This document shows positions 33,760-42,318 of a stretch of DNA of 64,000 bases, in pieces. The notes beneath the pieces are model-generated. The model made no database searches. It was not told the origin of the DNA and saw only the letters and a list, made by a program, of their open reading frames with translations. Source of the stretch: DAITQM01 sp039794245 (GTDB lineage: Bacteria > Pseudomonadota > Gammaproteobacteria > Xanthomonadales > Wenzhouxiangellaceae); NCBI GenBank assembly GCA_039794245.1, contig JBDIVS010000004.1:1-64000 (forward strand), read 5' to 3'. The position numbers were made by a program, and so were the translations under genes. Positions within the stretch are counted from its first letter, which is position 1. Every line of letters starts with the position of its first letter.

Positions 33760-35508
33760 TCATTGCGCTGCGAAGGTGACCGTTTGTTCCAGCCGCAGGC
33801 CGCGGTCTCCGGCCCGGACGACGAGGTGTTCGCGGTCGAGCAGCGCCAGCAGGCGGTGCATGCTGGCGAGCGTCGCTTGTTGCTCGGCGGTGAGATCTTC
33901 CTCCACAGGGCAGTCGGGGGCGCAGGTGGCGGCCGCCTCCTCGCCGGCGCGCGCTGCATAGTCGATCATTGCCTTGTCGATGACGTCGCCGAGTAGGCGA
34001 TAGTCAAAACCGTAGGCAGCGAGCGTCCGGCTGCCTTCGGGCAGCGATCCGAGCCGGGAGGGCAGAGCTAAGACCGCTGCCTCGCCGCGTGCCAGGCCGA
34101 TCGCGTGGTCGCTCATCGCCGCGAAGACCGGCGGATCGCTGAGTCCGGTCAGCGTGTCCGGCAAGGGCACCGGGTCGCCGCCGGCGGTCAGCTCGACCGC
34201 CGCCAGTGCCGGCACGAACATCTGCGCCATGCCGTAAAGCAGTGCCGGATGATCGATATGCACCGTCAGGTGGCCCAGGCTGTCCGGCTCTGCGCTGAAG
34301 TCGCCGGGCAGGCGGTCGAGGGCCAGCGAAATTCCGTGCAGATTGCCGACGGCCGGTGGAATCGGCGTATTGGCGGCGGTGACGATCTGCTCGGCGGTCG
34401 AATTGAGATAGGAGAACGGTGGGCAGGTCCAGGGATCGGCATTGGTGTCGCGCGCCAGGCGCAGGACGAAATCGCGCAGCGCACCGAGGCGCAGTGAAAG
34501 ACTCGTTTGAAACGGCGCGCCGCCCGCTTCGAGGTCCGGGGCCCCGCCGCTCATTTTGATGAAATCGGCGGCCAGATCCGGACGAAAAGTGATGTCGGAG
34601 ACCATCGTCATCTGCCGGCGGCCAGCGCTGGTCAGCGCAAAATCGAGGCGCGGCATGAGCCCCAGCAACTCGCCCAATTCGTCCTGGCAGGGCGGGGCGG
34701 TCAATGCGGCCCATTCGGGATCGGTGGCGATTTCGGTGGTGAACGGGCCATCGGCGGCGAGCAAGCCGCTCGCCAGTGCGGGCGGCAAAACGTAACCGAA
34801 TTCGTAAAGCGGCCGGCCATCTTTCCCGGCCTGGGCGGTGAGCGCCGCGGCATCCATTGCCGGGGATGGCACGGTCAGGCCTAGGGCGAGCTCCAGGGCT
34901 GGTGAATCGTCCCGGTCGGGCAACAGGGCGTAGGTGGCGTGCCGGTCAGTAAAGCGGAAATAAAGCGCCGCGCCGTCGGCCGGCAGTTTGTATGCCGCAG
35001 CTCCACCGATCTCGATCGCGGTGGGCTCGGCGCCCGCCTTACGGAATTGTTCCAGCACCCAAGATTCCGCCCGCGATGTGTCGCGGACCTCGTGGCGGAA
35101 TACCGGCAGCTGCGGTGCCCCGTACAGCGCCCATAACACTTCATCGTCCAGCCCTGCGGTCTTGGCCCGCTCGGGGTCGTAAACCGCCGCCAGCGCCTGA
35201 TAGAAAGCGATCAAGCCCTGCCCGAATGGCTCGGCTTCGCCGGTCATGCCGGCCGTGAACTGGGCCGCGGCGGCCGGCAGTAATTGCTCGCCGAGCAGCG
35301 TTCTGAAATCGCGGGGAAAAGGTTCGAGGCTGGCGAGCAGGTACGGCGTATCGGCCGGGATGGCGGCCAGCAGCGCCGCCTGGCGGGCGGTAAGTTCGCT
35401 CTTGTCGCTCCGGCAGCCGGCTAGCGCCGCCAGTGCGAGGACAACAACGAGGGCGGCGGCAAGGGCGCTGGCCGGGCGGGAGTGGCGGATGAAAGCGATC
35501 GTGTTCAT
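33760..35508 (-). CDS. uncharacterised exported lipoprotein
   Basis: A 582-residue protein of unknown family. The N-terminus MNTIAFIRHSRPASALAAAL leads into a hydrophobic stretch ending LAALAGC, a lipobox. The rest is soluble, about 550 residues, with a Cys pair near the C-terminus (TCAPDC). The start is chosen at 35508 because AGGAG lies between it and an ATG four codons upstream. It is the first gene of the run with the M23 peptidase. No enzymatic motif is visible. Confidence 0.65.
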   Translation of the reverse strand: MNTIAFIRHSRPASALAAALVVVLALAALAGCRSDKSELTARQAALLAAIPADTPYLLASLEPFPRDFRTLLGEQLLPAAAAQFTAGMTGEAEPFGQGLIAFYQALAAVYDPERAKTAGLDDEVLWALYGAPQLPVFRHEVRDTSRAESWVLEQFRKAGAEPTAIEIGGAAAYKLPADGAALYFRFTDRHATYALLPDRDDSPALELALGLTVPSPAMDAAALTAQAGKDGRPLYEFGYVLPPALASGLLAADGPFTTEIATDPEWAALTAPPCQDELGELLGLMPRLDFALTSAGRRQMTMVSDITFRPDLAADFIKMSGGAPDLEAGGAPFQTSLSLRLGALRDFVLRLARDTNADPWTCPPFSYLNSTAEQIVTAANTPIPPAVGNLHGISLALDRLPGDFSAEPDSLGHLTVHIDHPALLYGMAQMFVPALAAVELTAGGDPVPLPDTLTGLSDPPVFAAMSDHAIGLARGEAAVLALPSRLGSLPEGSRTLAAYGFDYRLLGDVIDKAMIDYAARAGEEAAATCAPDCPVEEDLTAEQQATLASMHRLLALLDREHLVVRAGDRGLRLEQTVTFAAQ

Positions 35509-35525
35509 GGTACTCCTCATGATAT

Positions 35526-35545
35526 TTAGTGTGCTATAACACTAA
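35526..35545. promoter_or_regulatory. perfect palindrome upstream of the lipoprotein operon
   Basis: TTAGTGT and ACACTAA form a perfect 7-bp inverted repeat around the 6-bp spacer GCTATA. It lies 18-37 bases before the lipoprotein start and overlaps a possible -10 region on the minus strand. Such a site is typical of a dimeric repressor operator. The regulator is not known. Confidence 0.5.
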
Positions 35546-35577
35546 CACACAACGCCGATTGCCGCAAGCCGCCCTGC

Positions 35578-36972
35578 TCACAATTCCTTGACACCGGCGA
35601 TCAGCGCCTGGGCGGCCTTTTGCGCGTCGCCGTACAGCATCCGGGTGCGCTCGCCGACAAACAGCCGATTCTCGATTCCCGAGAACCCGGTGCCCTGGCC
35701 GCGCTTGATCACGATCGCGTTTTTCGCCTTGTCCACGTCGAGAATCGGCATGCCGTAGATCGGACTCGACGGCTCGTCGCGCGCCGCCGGGTTGACGACG
35801 TCGTTGGCGCCGATGACCAGTGCCACGTCGGTGCTCGGGAACTGGGCGTTGATCTCCTCGAGATCGTAGATCAGATCATAAGGTACGCCGGCTTCGGCGA
35901 GCAGCACGTTCATGTGCCCCGGCATGCGGCCGGCGACCGGGTGGATCGCGAACGACACCCGGACGCCGCGCTGCATCAGAATCTGGACCAGTTCCCAGAT
36001 TTTGTGCTGCGCCTGGGCCACCGCCATGCCATAGCCGGGGACGATGATCACCTTTTCGGCGTAGGCCATCAGGATCGCCGCATCCTGGGCCTCGATCGCT
36101 TTCATCTGGCCGCCGGTGACGGCCGCCGTCGTGCCGTCGTCGCCAGTGCCGAAGCCGGAGAACAGCACGTTGCTGAGCGGCCGGTTCATCGCCCGCGCCA
36201 TCAACTGCGTCAAAAGCGTGCCGGCGGCGCCGACCACGATGCCGGCGATCATCATCGCCGGCATGCCGAGAACGAACCCCTCGAAGCCGACGGCCAGGCC
36301 CGTCAGGGCGTTGTACAGCGAGATCACCACCGGCATATCGGCGCCGCCGATCGGCACGGTCATCAGCACGCCGAAGACCAGTGCCGCGGCGAAGAAAGCC
36401 AGCACCAGTGCCGGGTCGGTGTGGCCAAAGCCGATCCAGACAGCCAGGCCCGCGGCGCCGGCGAAGACCAGTAAATTGAGCCCCTGCTGGCCGGGAAAAC
36501 GCCAGACCTTGCGCATCCAGCCCTGCAGCTTGGCAAAGGCGACGAGCGAGCCGGAAAAGGCCACCGCGCCGATCAGCGCGCCGAGCACCGCCAGCGCCAT
36601 CACGACCGGGGCGTGGACCTCGGCTTTGAGCAGTTCGATCGCCGCGATCGCCGCCGCCGCACCGCCGCCCATGCCGTTGAACAAGGCGATCATCTGCGGC
36701 ATATCGGTCATCGCCACCCGCCGGCCGGTGTACCAGGCGAGGCCGCCGCCGAGCGCGATGGCGGCGGCCATCAGACCGATATTGGCGCCGACCCCGGCCT
36801 GCACGGCGACCGCCGGGTGCCAGAAGGTGACGACCGAGGCCAGACCCATCGCCGCGCCGGCCCAGATGATGCCGCGCCGCGCCGTGACCGGCGAGCTCAT
36901 CGCCTTGAGGCCGAGGATGAAGAGCAGCGCGGCAATGAAATACAGCGCCGAAATCCAGTAAGGGACGCTCAT
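35578..36972 (-). CDS. pntB: NAD(P) transhydrogenase subunit beta
   Basis: A 464-residue inner-membrane subunit that couples hydride transfer from NADH to NADP+ with proton entry. About nine N-terminal membrane segments are followed by the soluble NADP-binding domain III with VPGYGMAVAQAQHKIWE, HPVAGRMPGHMNVLLAEA and GANDVVNPAA. Full length fits the family. It overlaps the preceding gene by 4 bases in a pntAa-pntAb-pntB order. Confidence 0.96.
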   Translation of the reverse strand: MSVPYWISALYFIAALLFILGLKAMSSPVTARRGIIWAGAAMGLASVVTFWHPAVAVQAGVGANIGLMAAAIALGGGLAWYTGRRVAMTDMPQMIALFNGMGGGAAAAIAAIELLKAEVHAPVVMALAVLGALIGAVAFSGSLVAFAKLQGWMRKVWRFPGQQGLNLLVFAGAAGLAVWIGFGHTDPALVLAFFAAALVFGVLMTVPIGGADMPVVISLYNALTGLAVGFEGFVLGMPAMMIAGIVVGAAGTLLTQLMARAMNRPLSNVLFSGFGTGDDGTTAAVTGGQMKAIEAQDAAILMAYAEKVIIVPGYGMAVAQAQHKIWELVQILMQRGVRVSFAIHPVAGRMPGHMNVLLAEAGVPYDLIYDLEEINAQFPSTDVALVIGANDVVNPAARDEPSSPIYGMPILDVDKAKNAIVIKRGQGTGFSGIENRLFVGERTRMLYGDAQKAAQALIAGVKEL

Positions 36973-37259
36973 TTGCCCGCTCCTTTCGACGACTTGAACA
37001 TTTCGAGCATGCGCTCGGTGACCACGTAGCCGCCGACGACGTTGCCGGCGGCAAGCAGTACGGCGACAAAACCGATCGTCCGATCGAGGTCGTCGCCGGC
37101 CTGGCCGAGGGCCACCATGGCGCCGATCAGCACGATGCCGTGGATGAAGTTCGAGCCCGACATCAACGGCGTGTGCAGCACCGCCGGCACCTTGGCGATC
37201 ACCTCGTAGCCGGCGACCGCGGCGAGCATGAACAGATAAAGTGCGATCCAGCCTTCCAT
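36969..37259 (-). CDS. pntAb: NAD(P) transhydrogenase subunit alpha, membrane part
   Basis: A 96-residue protein with three membrane segments, matching the C-terminal domain II part of the alpha subunit. PLMSGSNFIHGIVLIGA and NVVGGYVVTERMLEMFK are characteristic. Its separate coding shows the three-subunit form of the enzyme, unlike the fused two-subunit E. coli form. It overlaps pntB by 4 bases and lies 9 bases after pntAa. Confidence 0.93.
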   Translation of the reverse strand: MEGWIALYLFMLAAVAGYEVIAKVPAVLHTPLMSGSNFIHGIVLIGAMVALGQAGDDLDRTIGFVAVLLAAGNVVGGYVVTERMLEMFKSSKGAGK

Positions 37260-37268
37260 TTCGTTCTC

Positions 37269-38384
37269 CTATTTACCCACCAGCGACGGGTGGACGGACC
37301 GGCCGTCGTGCGTCATCAGGCAGCCCTGGATGATTTCATCTTCGGTGTTCAAGGCGAGCTTGCCATCCTGATCGTGCAGCAGGGCGAGCAGGTTGGCGAT
37401 ATTGCGCGCGAACATCTCGCTGGCGTGCAATGGCGCGCGGCTGGCCAGGTTCAACGGTCCGGCGATCGTCACATGCCGGTGGATGACCTCCTCGCCGGGG
37501 ACGGTCAGTTCGCAGTTGCCGCCCGATTCGGCCGCCATGTCGAGGATGACTGCGCCCGGCTGCATGCTCTCGACCATCGCCCGGCTGACGATTTTCGGCG
37601 CCGGCCGGCCGGGCAGCGCGGCGGTGGAGATCACCACATCGGCCTTGGCCAGGTGGTGGGCCAGGGCTGCGGCCTGCTGCGCTTTTTCCTCGGCGGTCAA
37701 CTCGCGGGCGTAACCGCCTTCACCTTCGGCGCTGACCCCGGTATCGATCATCCGGGCGCCGAGCGATTCGACCTGCTCGCGCGCCGCGGCGCGGATATCG
37801 TAGGCCTCGACCTGCGCCCCGAGGCGGCGCGCCGTGGCGATCGCCTGCAAGCCGGCGACCCCGGCGCCGATGACCACCACTTTCGCCGGCCGCAGCGTGC
37901 CGGCAGCGGTGGTCAGCATCGGAAACAGTCGCGGCGAGAGATCGGCGGCGAGCAGCGCTGCCTGGTAACCGGCAACTGTGGCCTGCGACGACAATACGTC
38001 CATTGCCTGGGCGCGCGTGATGCGCGGCACCGCCTCGAGTGCCAGCATCGAGATCCGGTTGGCGTTGAGCGCTGCGACGTGCTCCGGATGGCGGTGCGGG
38101 AAGAGCAGCCCGATCGCGATCGCCCCGGGTTTCATCAGCCCGAGCGAGGCCGCCTCCGGCGGCTGGACCCAGACTGTGACCCCGGCGCTGCCGAGCAGTG
38201 GGGCACGCGCCGCGACGATTTCCGCCGCGCTGTAGGCCGAATCGGGAAAGCCCGCCGCCTCGCCCGCCCCCGTTTCGATCCGGACCTGCCAGCCGGCGCC
38301 GGCCAGCCTGGCCGCGGTGGGGGGGTCGATCGCCACCCGCCTTTCCCCGGGCGCGCACTCTTTCAATACCGCAAGTTCGGTCAT
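37269..38384 (-). CDS. pntAa: NAD(P) transhydrogenase subunit alpha, NAD-binding part
   Basis: A 371-residue soluble NAD(H)-binding subunit of the alanine dehydrogenase/PntA family. LKECAPGERRVAIDP at the N-terminus, the Rossmann loop VIGAGVAGLQAIATARRLGA with YDIR, and the QATVAGYQA segment are typical. The start at 38384 is supported by AAGGAG a few bases upstream. Longer N-terminal extensions in frame lack this signal. Confidence 0.95.
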   Translation of the reverse strand: MTELAVLKECAPGERRVAIDPPTAARLAGAGWQVRIETGAGEAAGFPDSAYSAAEIVAARAPLLGSAGVTVWVQPPEAASLGLMKPGAIAIGLLFPHRHPEHVAALNANRISMLALEAVPRITRAQAMDVLSSQATVAGYQAALLAADLSPRLFPMLTTAAGTLRPAKVVVIGAGVAGLQAIATARRLGAQVEAYDIRAAAREQVESLGARMIDTGVSAEGEGGYARELTAEEKAQQAAALAHHLAKADVVISTAALPGRPAPKIVSRAMVESMQPGAVILDMAAESGGNCELTVPGEEVIHRHVTIAGPLNLASRAPLHASEMFARNIANLLALLHDQDGKLALNTEDEIIQGCLMTHDGRSVHPSLVGK

Positions 38385-38800
38385 GACCACTCCTTGCCGT
38401 GAAATGTGATTGAGACATGAGGCGGCCTGATCTTCTTGCACCGCGCCACCGCGGCCCGGCCGCACGCTCATTGTCGCACGCCTCGGGGGCGGTTGCAGGG
38501 CAGGGGGCGTGCCAGACGCAGCCGTCGCCGGCGGCTCACGGCCGGCCGGTCATTCGCCGCCGCGCTTCTTGCCCGTCGGGCAAACCGCTTTAGGTTTCAC
38601 ACCTGGCCTGCCCCCGGTTGGGCGAGCGGGCGCAGGGCAGGCACAGTCCATGGGCGGATTTCTGCACTGGCGGAGCCCATACGGGGCTTCTTGCAGCTTC
38701 ACGCGCAACGGCTACGCTTACTGGGGTGTCTTTCGGTTTTACCGAACCCCCCCCCCCGGGCTTCGCCTGCGCTACGAGGAGGTCATGAATCATTCGGGCA
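38385..38800. other. intergenic region with an 11-C homopolymer
   Basis: No reliable gene is seen. A run of 11 C residues (about 38747-38757) follows a small stem ttcggt/accgaa. A GAGGAGG-ATG pair at 38779-38787 opens only a 30-codon frame that runs antisense into the Sel1 remnant, so it is not called. The region may hold remnants of an accessory element. Confidence 0.4.
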
Positions 38801-39049
38801 TCAGTAGATGCCGCTTTTCAACTCCTCGCAAATCACCTTCTGGGCGCGGGCCGCCTGCGCAAAAAGCCCGTACTTGATCATATATTCCTGCGCCAACTCA
38901 TCCGCTTTGGAGCGCTGCTCGCCGGTCAGAGTATCTTGCAGCTGATGAAAATAATCGACCAGCGGCTGTTGTCCCACCTCGGCTGAGACGTAGGCCCAGG
39001 CATAAGCCTTTTCGAGATCGGCCGGAACGCCCTGGCCGTATTCGAGCAT
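38801..39049 (-). pseudogene. Sel1-repeat protein, 5' end cut by a MITE-like element
   Basis: An 82-residue fragment whose first residues, MLEYGQGVPADLEKAYAW, match a Sel1-like repeat (YxxGxGVxxDxxKAxxW). It goes on through QRSKADELAQEYMIKYG to a normal stop. Sel1 proteins are all-helical interaction scaffolds. The reading frame begins at the edge of the repeat copy at 39052-39291. The preceding part of the Sel1 protein is missing, and none of it is found beyond the repeat. This looks like the 3' end of a gene interrupted by the element. Confidence 0.65.
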
Positions 39050-39051
39050 AT

Positions 39052-39291
39052 ACCCAACTGTTGCATAAATTCCCGGAATTCTCGGTCAAGCGGGTGAGTA
39101 CAGCTTGGCCGATTGCCCGACAAATGCGTCGGGAACGCAATTTGAACGGTCGCAGGCCGGCCCGTTGGGACAGGGCGAGGGCAGGACTGCCCGAGTAAAA
39201 CCGGGCGCGTCGCCGTTTGTGAATTCGAAGTTTTGACTAATATCTACATAACTTACTGATTTAATTATAAAAAATTTATGCAACTCTTGGG
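39052..39291 (-). repeat. MITE-like element, copy 3 (long form, about 240 bp)
   Basis: The left end reads acccaactgttgcataaatt and the right end aatttatgcaactcttggg, with one or two changes from the family ends. Compared with the 174-bp copies it carries about 65 extra bases (near 39110-39195), part of which is shared with copy 4. This defines a second subfamily. It abuts the Sel1 remnant. Confidence 0.8.
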
Positions 39292-39715
39292 ATTATTATC
39301 AGGAAGCACAGGCGCTTCATTGCAGATGAATGTGTTCTGAGTGTGTTTAATGAACTAAATACCGCTAAATATTTCATGATATCGCCTCTATGGACTCGGC
39401 GCCATGAGAATCATGGCCCACCTAATGATGACCCGCTCTTTTGGGGATCGCGTTCGCATCCTTCGGACCTGTCAGGCCGAGGCGGCGGTGGCTCGGCCGT
39501 TGCCAGGCGGAACGGCCACGATCTTTTGGATTTCGCCTTTCCGCCGGTCATGAAATCACAGGTTCGGAAGAACGCGGCTTTCGGCCAGGTCGGTGGAAAA
39601 CCGACCCGCCGGGCCGATGGTATAGATGCGCCAGCCGGGTCTGGGGTGCGCTTCAGCAATGGCGGGCGCGCGGTGCAGTTGGCCGGTTTTCCTTACAGTT
39701 CTGCGGATCCGGCTG
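39292..39715. other. intergenic region, no gene recognised
   Basis: The left half (to about 39400) is AT-richer and the right half returns to the local GC level. Possible short frames show no family resemblance or ribosome binding site. Nothing else is supported. Confidence 0.4.
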
Positions 39716-40063
39716 CTATCTGCTGCCGCCGGCCGGCGTGTATTCGATGCGCAGGGCCGGGTGGTTGCCGGGCAGGGCGACGCGGAAGGCGATGAAGGGC
39801 AACAGCGGGTTGGGCAGGATGTAGCGCCAGGCGAGGCCAGGTTCGATCTGACCGCCGGGCAGGACCAGGTCGAGCCACAGATAAAGTCCCTTGTAGGGGC
39901 ACAGGCCGGGCAGATAGGTGTGGCGGTAGGTTCCGGCCAGCAGGTGGCGGCGGCGGATGTAGAAGTTGCCTTCAAAGGGCATCAGGCCGTAGCCCTGCGG
40001 CCCGGCGGCGAGCAGGGTGCCGCTTGGGTAATGGACGATCCGGACAAACACCTGGCGACTCAT
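39716..40063 (-). CDS. DUF427 family protein
   Basis: A 115-residue protein with the CPYKG motif (residues 55-59) and a following beta-rich LYLWLDLVLPGGQIEPGLAW segment, both typical of the small DUF427 family. The biochemical role of the family is not established. The start at 40063 leaves 16 bases to the upstream thioredoxin-like gene. A longer start would overlap that gene and has no better signal. The two genes probably share a transcript. Confidence 0.65.
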   Translation of the reverse strand: MSRQVFVRIVHYPSGTLLAAGPQGYGLMPFEGNFYIRRRHLLAGTYRHTYLPGLCPYKGLYLWLDLVLPGGQIEPGLAWRYILPNPLLPFIAFRVALPGNHPALRIEYTPAGGSR

Positions 40064-40079
40064 TGCCCGACCCGGGGGT

Positions 40080-40700
40080 TCACTGTCCGGCGCCGGCAAG
40101 GCTCGCACCGCCCGCTTCGGCGGCCAGGATCCGGTCGACGGCGCGGCGGATTTCCGCCGCCCACCACGGGGCGCGCCGTGCCGCTTTCCTGGTATGGCTG
40201 AGTTTTTCGAAAGCGGTGTCGTCGCCGGTGATCAGGTCATAGAGGTTGAAACGGATGCGGCCGCTTTGGTCGATCAGGTAAATCCCCGGCGTGGCCAGCA
40301 CACCGTAAATCTCGGCCGCGGCGTCGGCTTTCGGCAGCAGTACGAAATCGTAGCCCTGCTCGTCGAGCACGGTGCGCGGTTCGCCGTCGTCGTCGCGGAT
40401 ATCGAATGCGTAAACCCTGACCTGGCCGCCGTATTCGTCGAGCATGCTTTGCAGGTGCGGCATCAGGGCCTTGCAATACGGGCACCAGGTGGCCCAGAAC
40501 AAGTAAATATCGACCCCCGCCTCGCCGCTCGGAAAGCGGTGCACGACGCCGTGGTCGTCGGCCAGCGTGAATGTTGGCGCCTGGGGCGGCGCCGGCAGCG
40601 CGCCCGGCGCGGTGCCGTCCGCCGCGGCGGCGGGCGCCAGCCAAAGCATCAATCCCAGGGTGACCCCGGCCAACCTGCCGCCCATTCCAACGATCGTCAT
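40080..40700 (-). CDS. periplasmic TlpA-like thioredoxin
   Basis: A 206-residue protein with a signal peptide (about residues 1-27, cleaving near AAAADG) and a TlpA/ResA-type thioredoxin domain. The redox motif is WATWCPYC with Cys73 and Cys76. The cis-Pro region reads VLATPGIYLID. A helical C-terminal extension follows. Such proteins reduce disulfides in the periplasm, often for cytochrome maturation, but no cyt c genes are nearby. The ATG at 40700 has aaaggcaaggc before it; an ATG five codons upstream is also possible. Confidence 0.8.
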   Translation of the reverse strand: MTIVGMGGRLAGVTLGLMLWLAPAAAADGTAPGALPAPPQAPTFTLADDHGVVHRFPSGEAGVDIYLFWATWCPYCKALMPHLQSMLDEYGGQVRVYAFDIRDDDGEPRTVLDEQGYDFVLLPKADAAAEIYGVLATPGIYLIDQSGRIRFNLYDLITGDDTAFEKLSHTRKAARRAPWWAAEIRRAVDRILAAEAGGASLAGAGQ

Positions 40701-40767
40701 TGCCTTGCCTTTCATGCCGTCAAGGCCAATCAAGACCGCCCGCTGCGCCGTTTGCTGGCAGCGCCGG

Positions 40768-42246
40768 TCAGGTTGATTTCCGGCTCGTGTCGCCACTTGC
40801 GGCGGATTGGCGCGGTACACCTGCGCCGTGCAGGTTGTGGATCAAGTCGGCACCCTCAATATTCAAGGTAGTGAGACCGTAGTGGTAGGCCAGGACGGCA
40901 GCCGGAACCAGTTGTATCGTAATGCCGTTTTGCCGGCGCTCGCCCCACTGGTCGATCGTCGTGCACAGTGCCGTAGAAAGGCCGTTTTTTTCGCAGAAGC
41001 GGGCGAGTGATGATGTCTGGCGCGCATCGGATAGAGGTTTGTTGCTCCATTTAATTTCGATCGCCATCACCGGTTGCAGGTTCCTGTGCAAGAAAACGAG
41101 GTCCACTTCACCACCCGGCCAGCGGGCATAGCGTATTTGCTGCTCGGTTTGGGATAACTGGCCGAACATCGCCGTTTCGACAAGAGAACCGAAAGCCGCG
41201 TCTGCGGTATTTACTTCTCCGAACAGAGCCGAGCGCATCGTCGGGTTGTTCAGAAAGACTTTGAACTGCCGCTGCCTGAGGAAACGTTTTCCGGTCTGGT
41301 CTATCCGTTGTACTCGGCGGATCAGGAAGGCCGCTTCGAGATATGCGATATATTTGGCTATGGTCGGTTTTTTTATGCTGCTTCTCTGGCTCAGCGCTTC
41401 GAGTGAGACCTCCTGCGCGGTGTTGTAGGCAAGTGTCGTGAACAAGGCATTGAGTTCCTGAATATCGCCGATCCCGTAGAGGTTGGGCAGATCGCGCAGT
41501 AACACCTTGTCGATGATGTCCGCTTTGATAAAACGGCTGCCATGTTCGCGGATTTGTGGGATGAGCGCTACTTCCGGGTAACCGCCGTGGTTGAGATAAT
41601 CGACAAAGCTGGCATTGAGCCGCTGCGGGTCTGAAATACTGTAGCGGCCGATGCCCTGCACGTTCAATAGCGAGTCTTGCTTCAATAAATGCAGATATTC
41701 CGGGAACGTCAACGCCGGTAGGATGAAATCGGTGAAGCGCCCGGCGCCGGATTCCTGGCTGCTGCGTTTGAGCGCCGCTGCCGCCGAGCCGGAAACCAGA
41801 ATCCGCAATTGTGGGTGGTTATCGACCAGTGGTTTGAGGTGGCGTTCCCAGTCCCGTAGATACTGGATTTCATCGAGAAAAACAAATCGCGGCTTGCCCG
41901 CCGATGCCGGGTGGCCGATATCGAGTGCCGCAACGAGCGAATCGAGCGACTGGTAATGGAGAATCGGGTGCTCAACATCCAGATAACCGATGCGCCGCGG
42001 ATCGACGCCGCGGCTGATCAGACGCTCGATCAGGTGGTAGATCAGTATCGTTTTACCGACCCGGCGGGGTCCCAAAAGAACGATCGCCCGGCGGGCATCG
42101 AGATTGGTGAGCAGGTCGTACAGTGGTTCGATATATGGCCGTGGACGAAGGCCGGCGATCCGCGGCAACTCGGTCCGGCGCCCGGACCACCAAGGGTTCG
42201 TGCGCTTAACGTGCTCGATAACTTCTTGATTCGTAATGTCTTTCAT
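40768..42246 (-). CDS. AAA ATPase with DUF4143 nuclease-like domain
   Basis: A 492-residue protein. Walker A is GPRRVGKT at 59-66 and Walker B FVFLDE at 121-126, followed by an arginine-containing sensor region. The C-terminal DUF4143 part carries GGEVDLVFL and AIEIKW, spaced like a PD-(D/E)xK nuclease fold. These proteins are common in accessory regions, but their function is not settled; links to defence or transposon control are proposed only in general. The gene ends 67 bases before the thioredoxin-like gene. A palindrome upstream (42258-42283) may control it. Confidence 0.8.
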   Translation of the reverse strand: MKDITNQEVIEHVKRTNPWWSGRRTELPRIAGLRPRPYIEPLYDLLTNLDARRAIVLLGPRRVGKTILIYHLIERLISRGVDPRRIGYLDVEHPILHYQSLDSLVAALDIGHPASAGKPRFVFLDEIQYLRDWERHLKPLVDNHPQLRILVSGSAAAALKRSSQESGAGRFTDFILPALTFPEYLHLLKQDSLLNVQGIGRYSISDPQRLNASFVDYLNHGGYPEVALIPQIREHGSRFIKADIIDKVLLRDLPNLYGIGDIQELNALFTTLAYNTAQEVSLEALSQRSSIKKPTIAKYIAYLEAAFLIRRVQRIDQTGKRFLRQRQFKVFLNNPTMRSALFGEVNTADAAFGSLVETAMFGQLSQTEQQIRYARWPGGEVDLVFLHRNLQPVMAIEIKWSNKPLSDARQTSSLARFCEKNGLSTALCTTIDQWGERRQNGITIQLVPAAVLAYHYGLTTLNIEGADLIHNLHGAGVPRQSAASGDTSRKST

Positions 42247-42257
42247 ACCGATTTGTA

Positions 42258-42283
42258 GTTAAGATAACATGATTTACCTTAAC
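42258..42283. promoter_or_regulatory. palindrome upstream of the AAA ATPase gene
   Basis: GTTAAGATAA and TTACCTTAAC pair with one mismatch around catgat. The site lies 11-37 bases upstream of the ATG at 42246 and is AT-rich in a GC-rich setting, so it may be an operator overlapping the promoter. The regulator is unknown; autoregulation is possible. Confidence 0.45.
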
Positions 42284-42318
42284 ACAAATCTGGCAGAATT
42301 TCGAGGATGCCCTCCCCT

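Noticed and set aside
39343..39795. 150-codon plus-strand gene after MITE-like copy 3
   Set aside because: The residues are low in structure, no ribosome binding site is seen, and it overlaps the DUF427 gene antisense.
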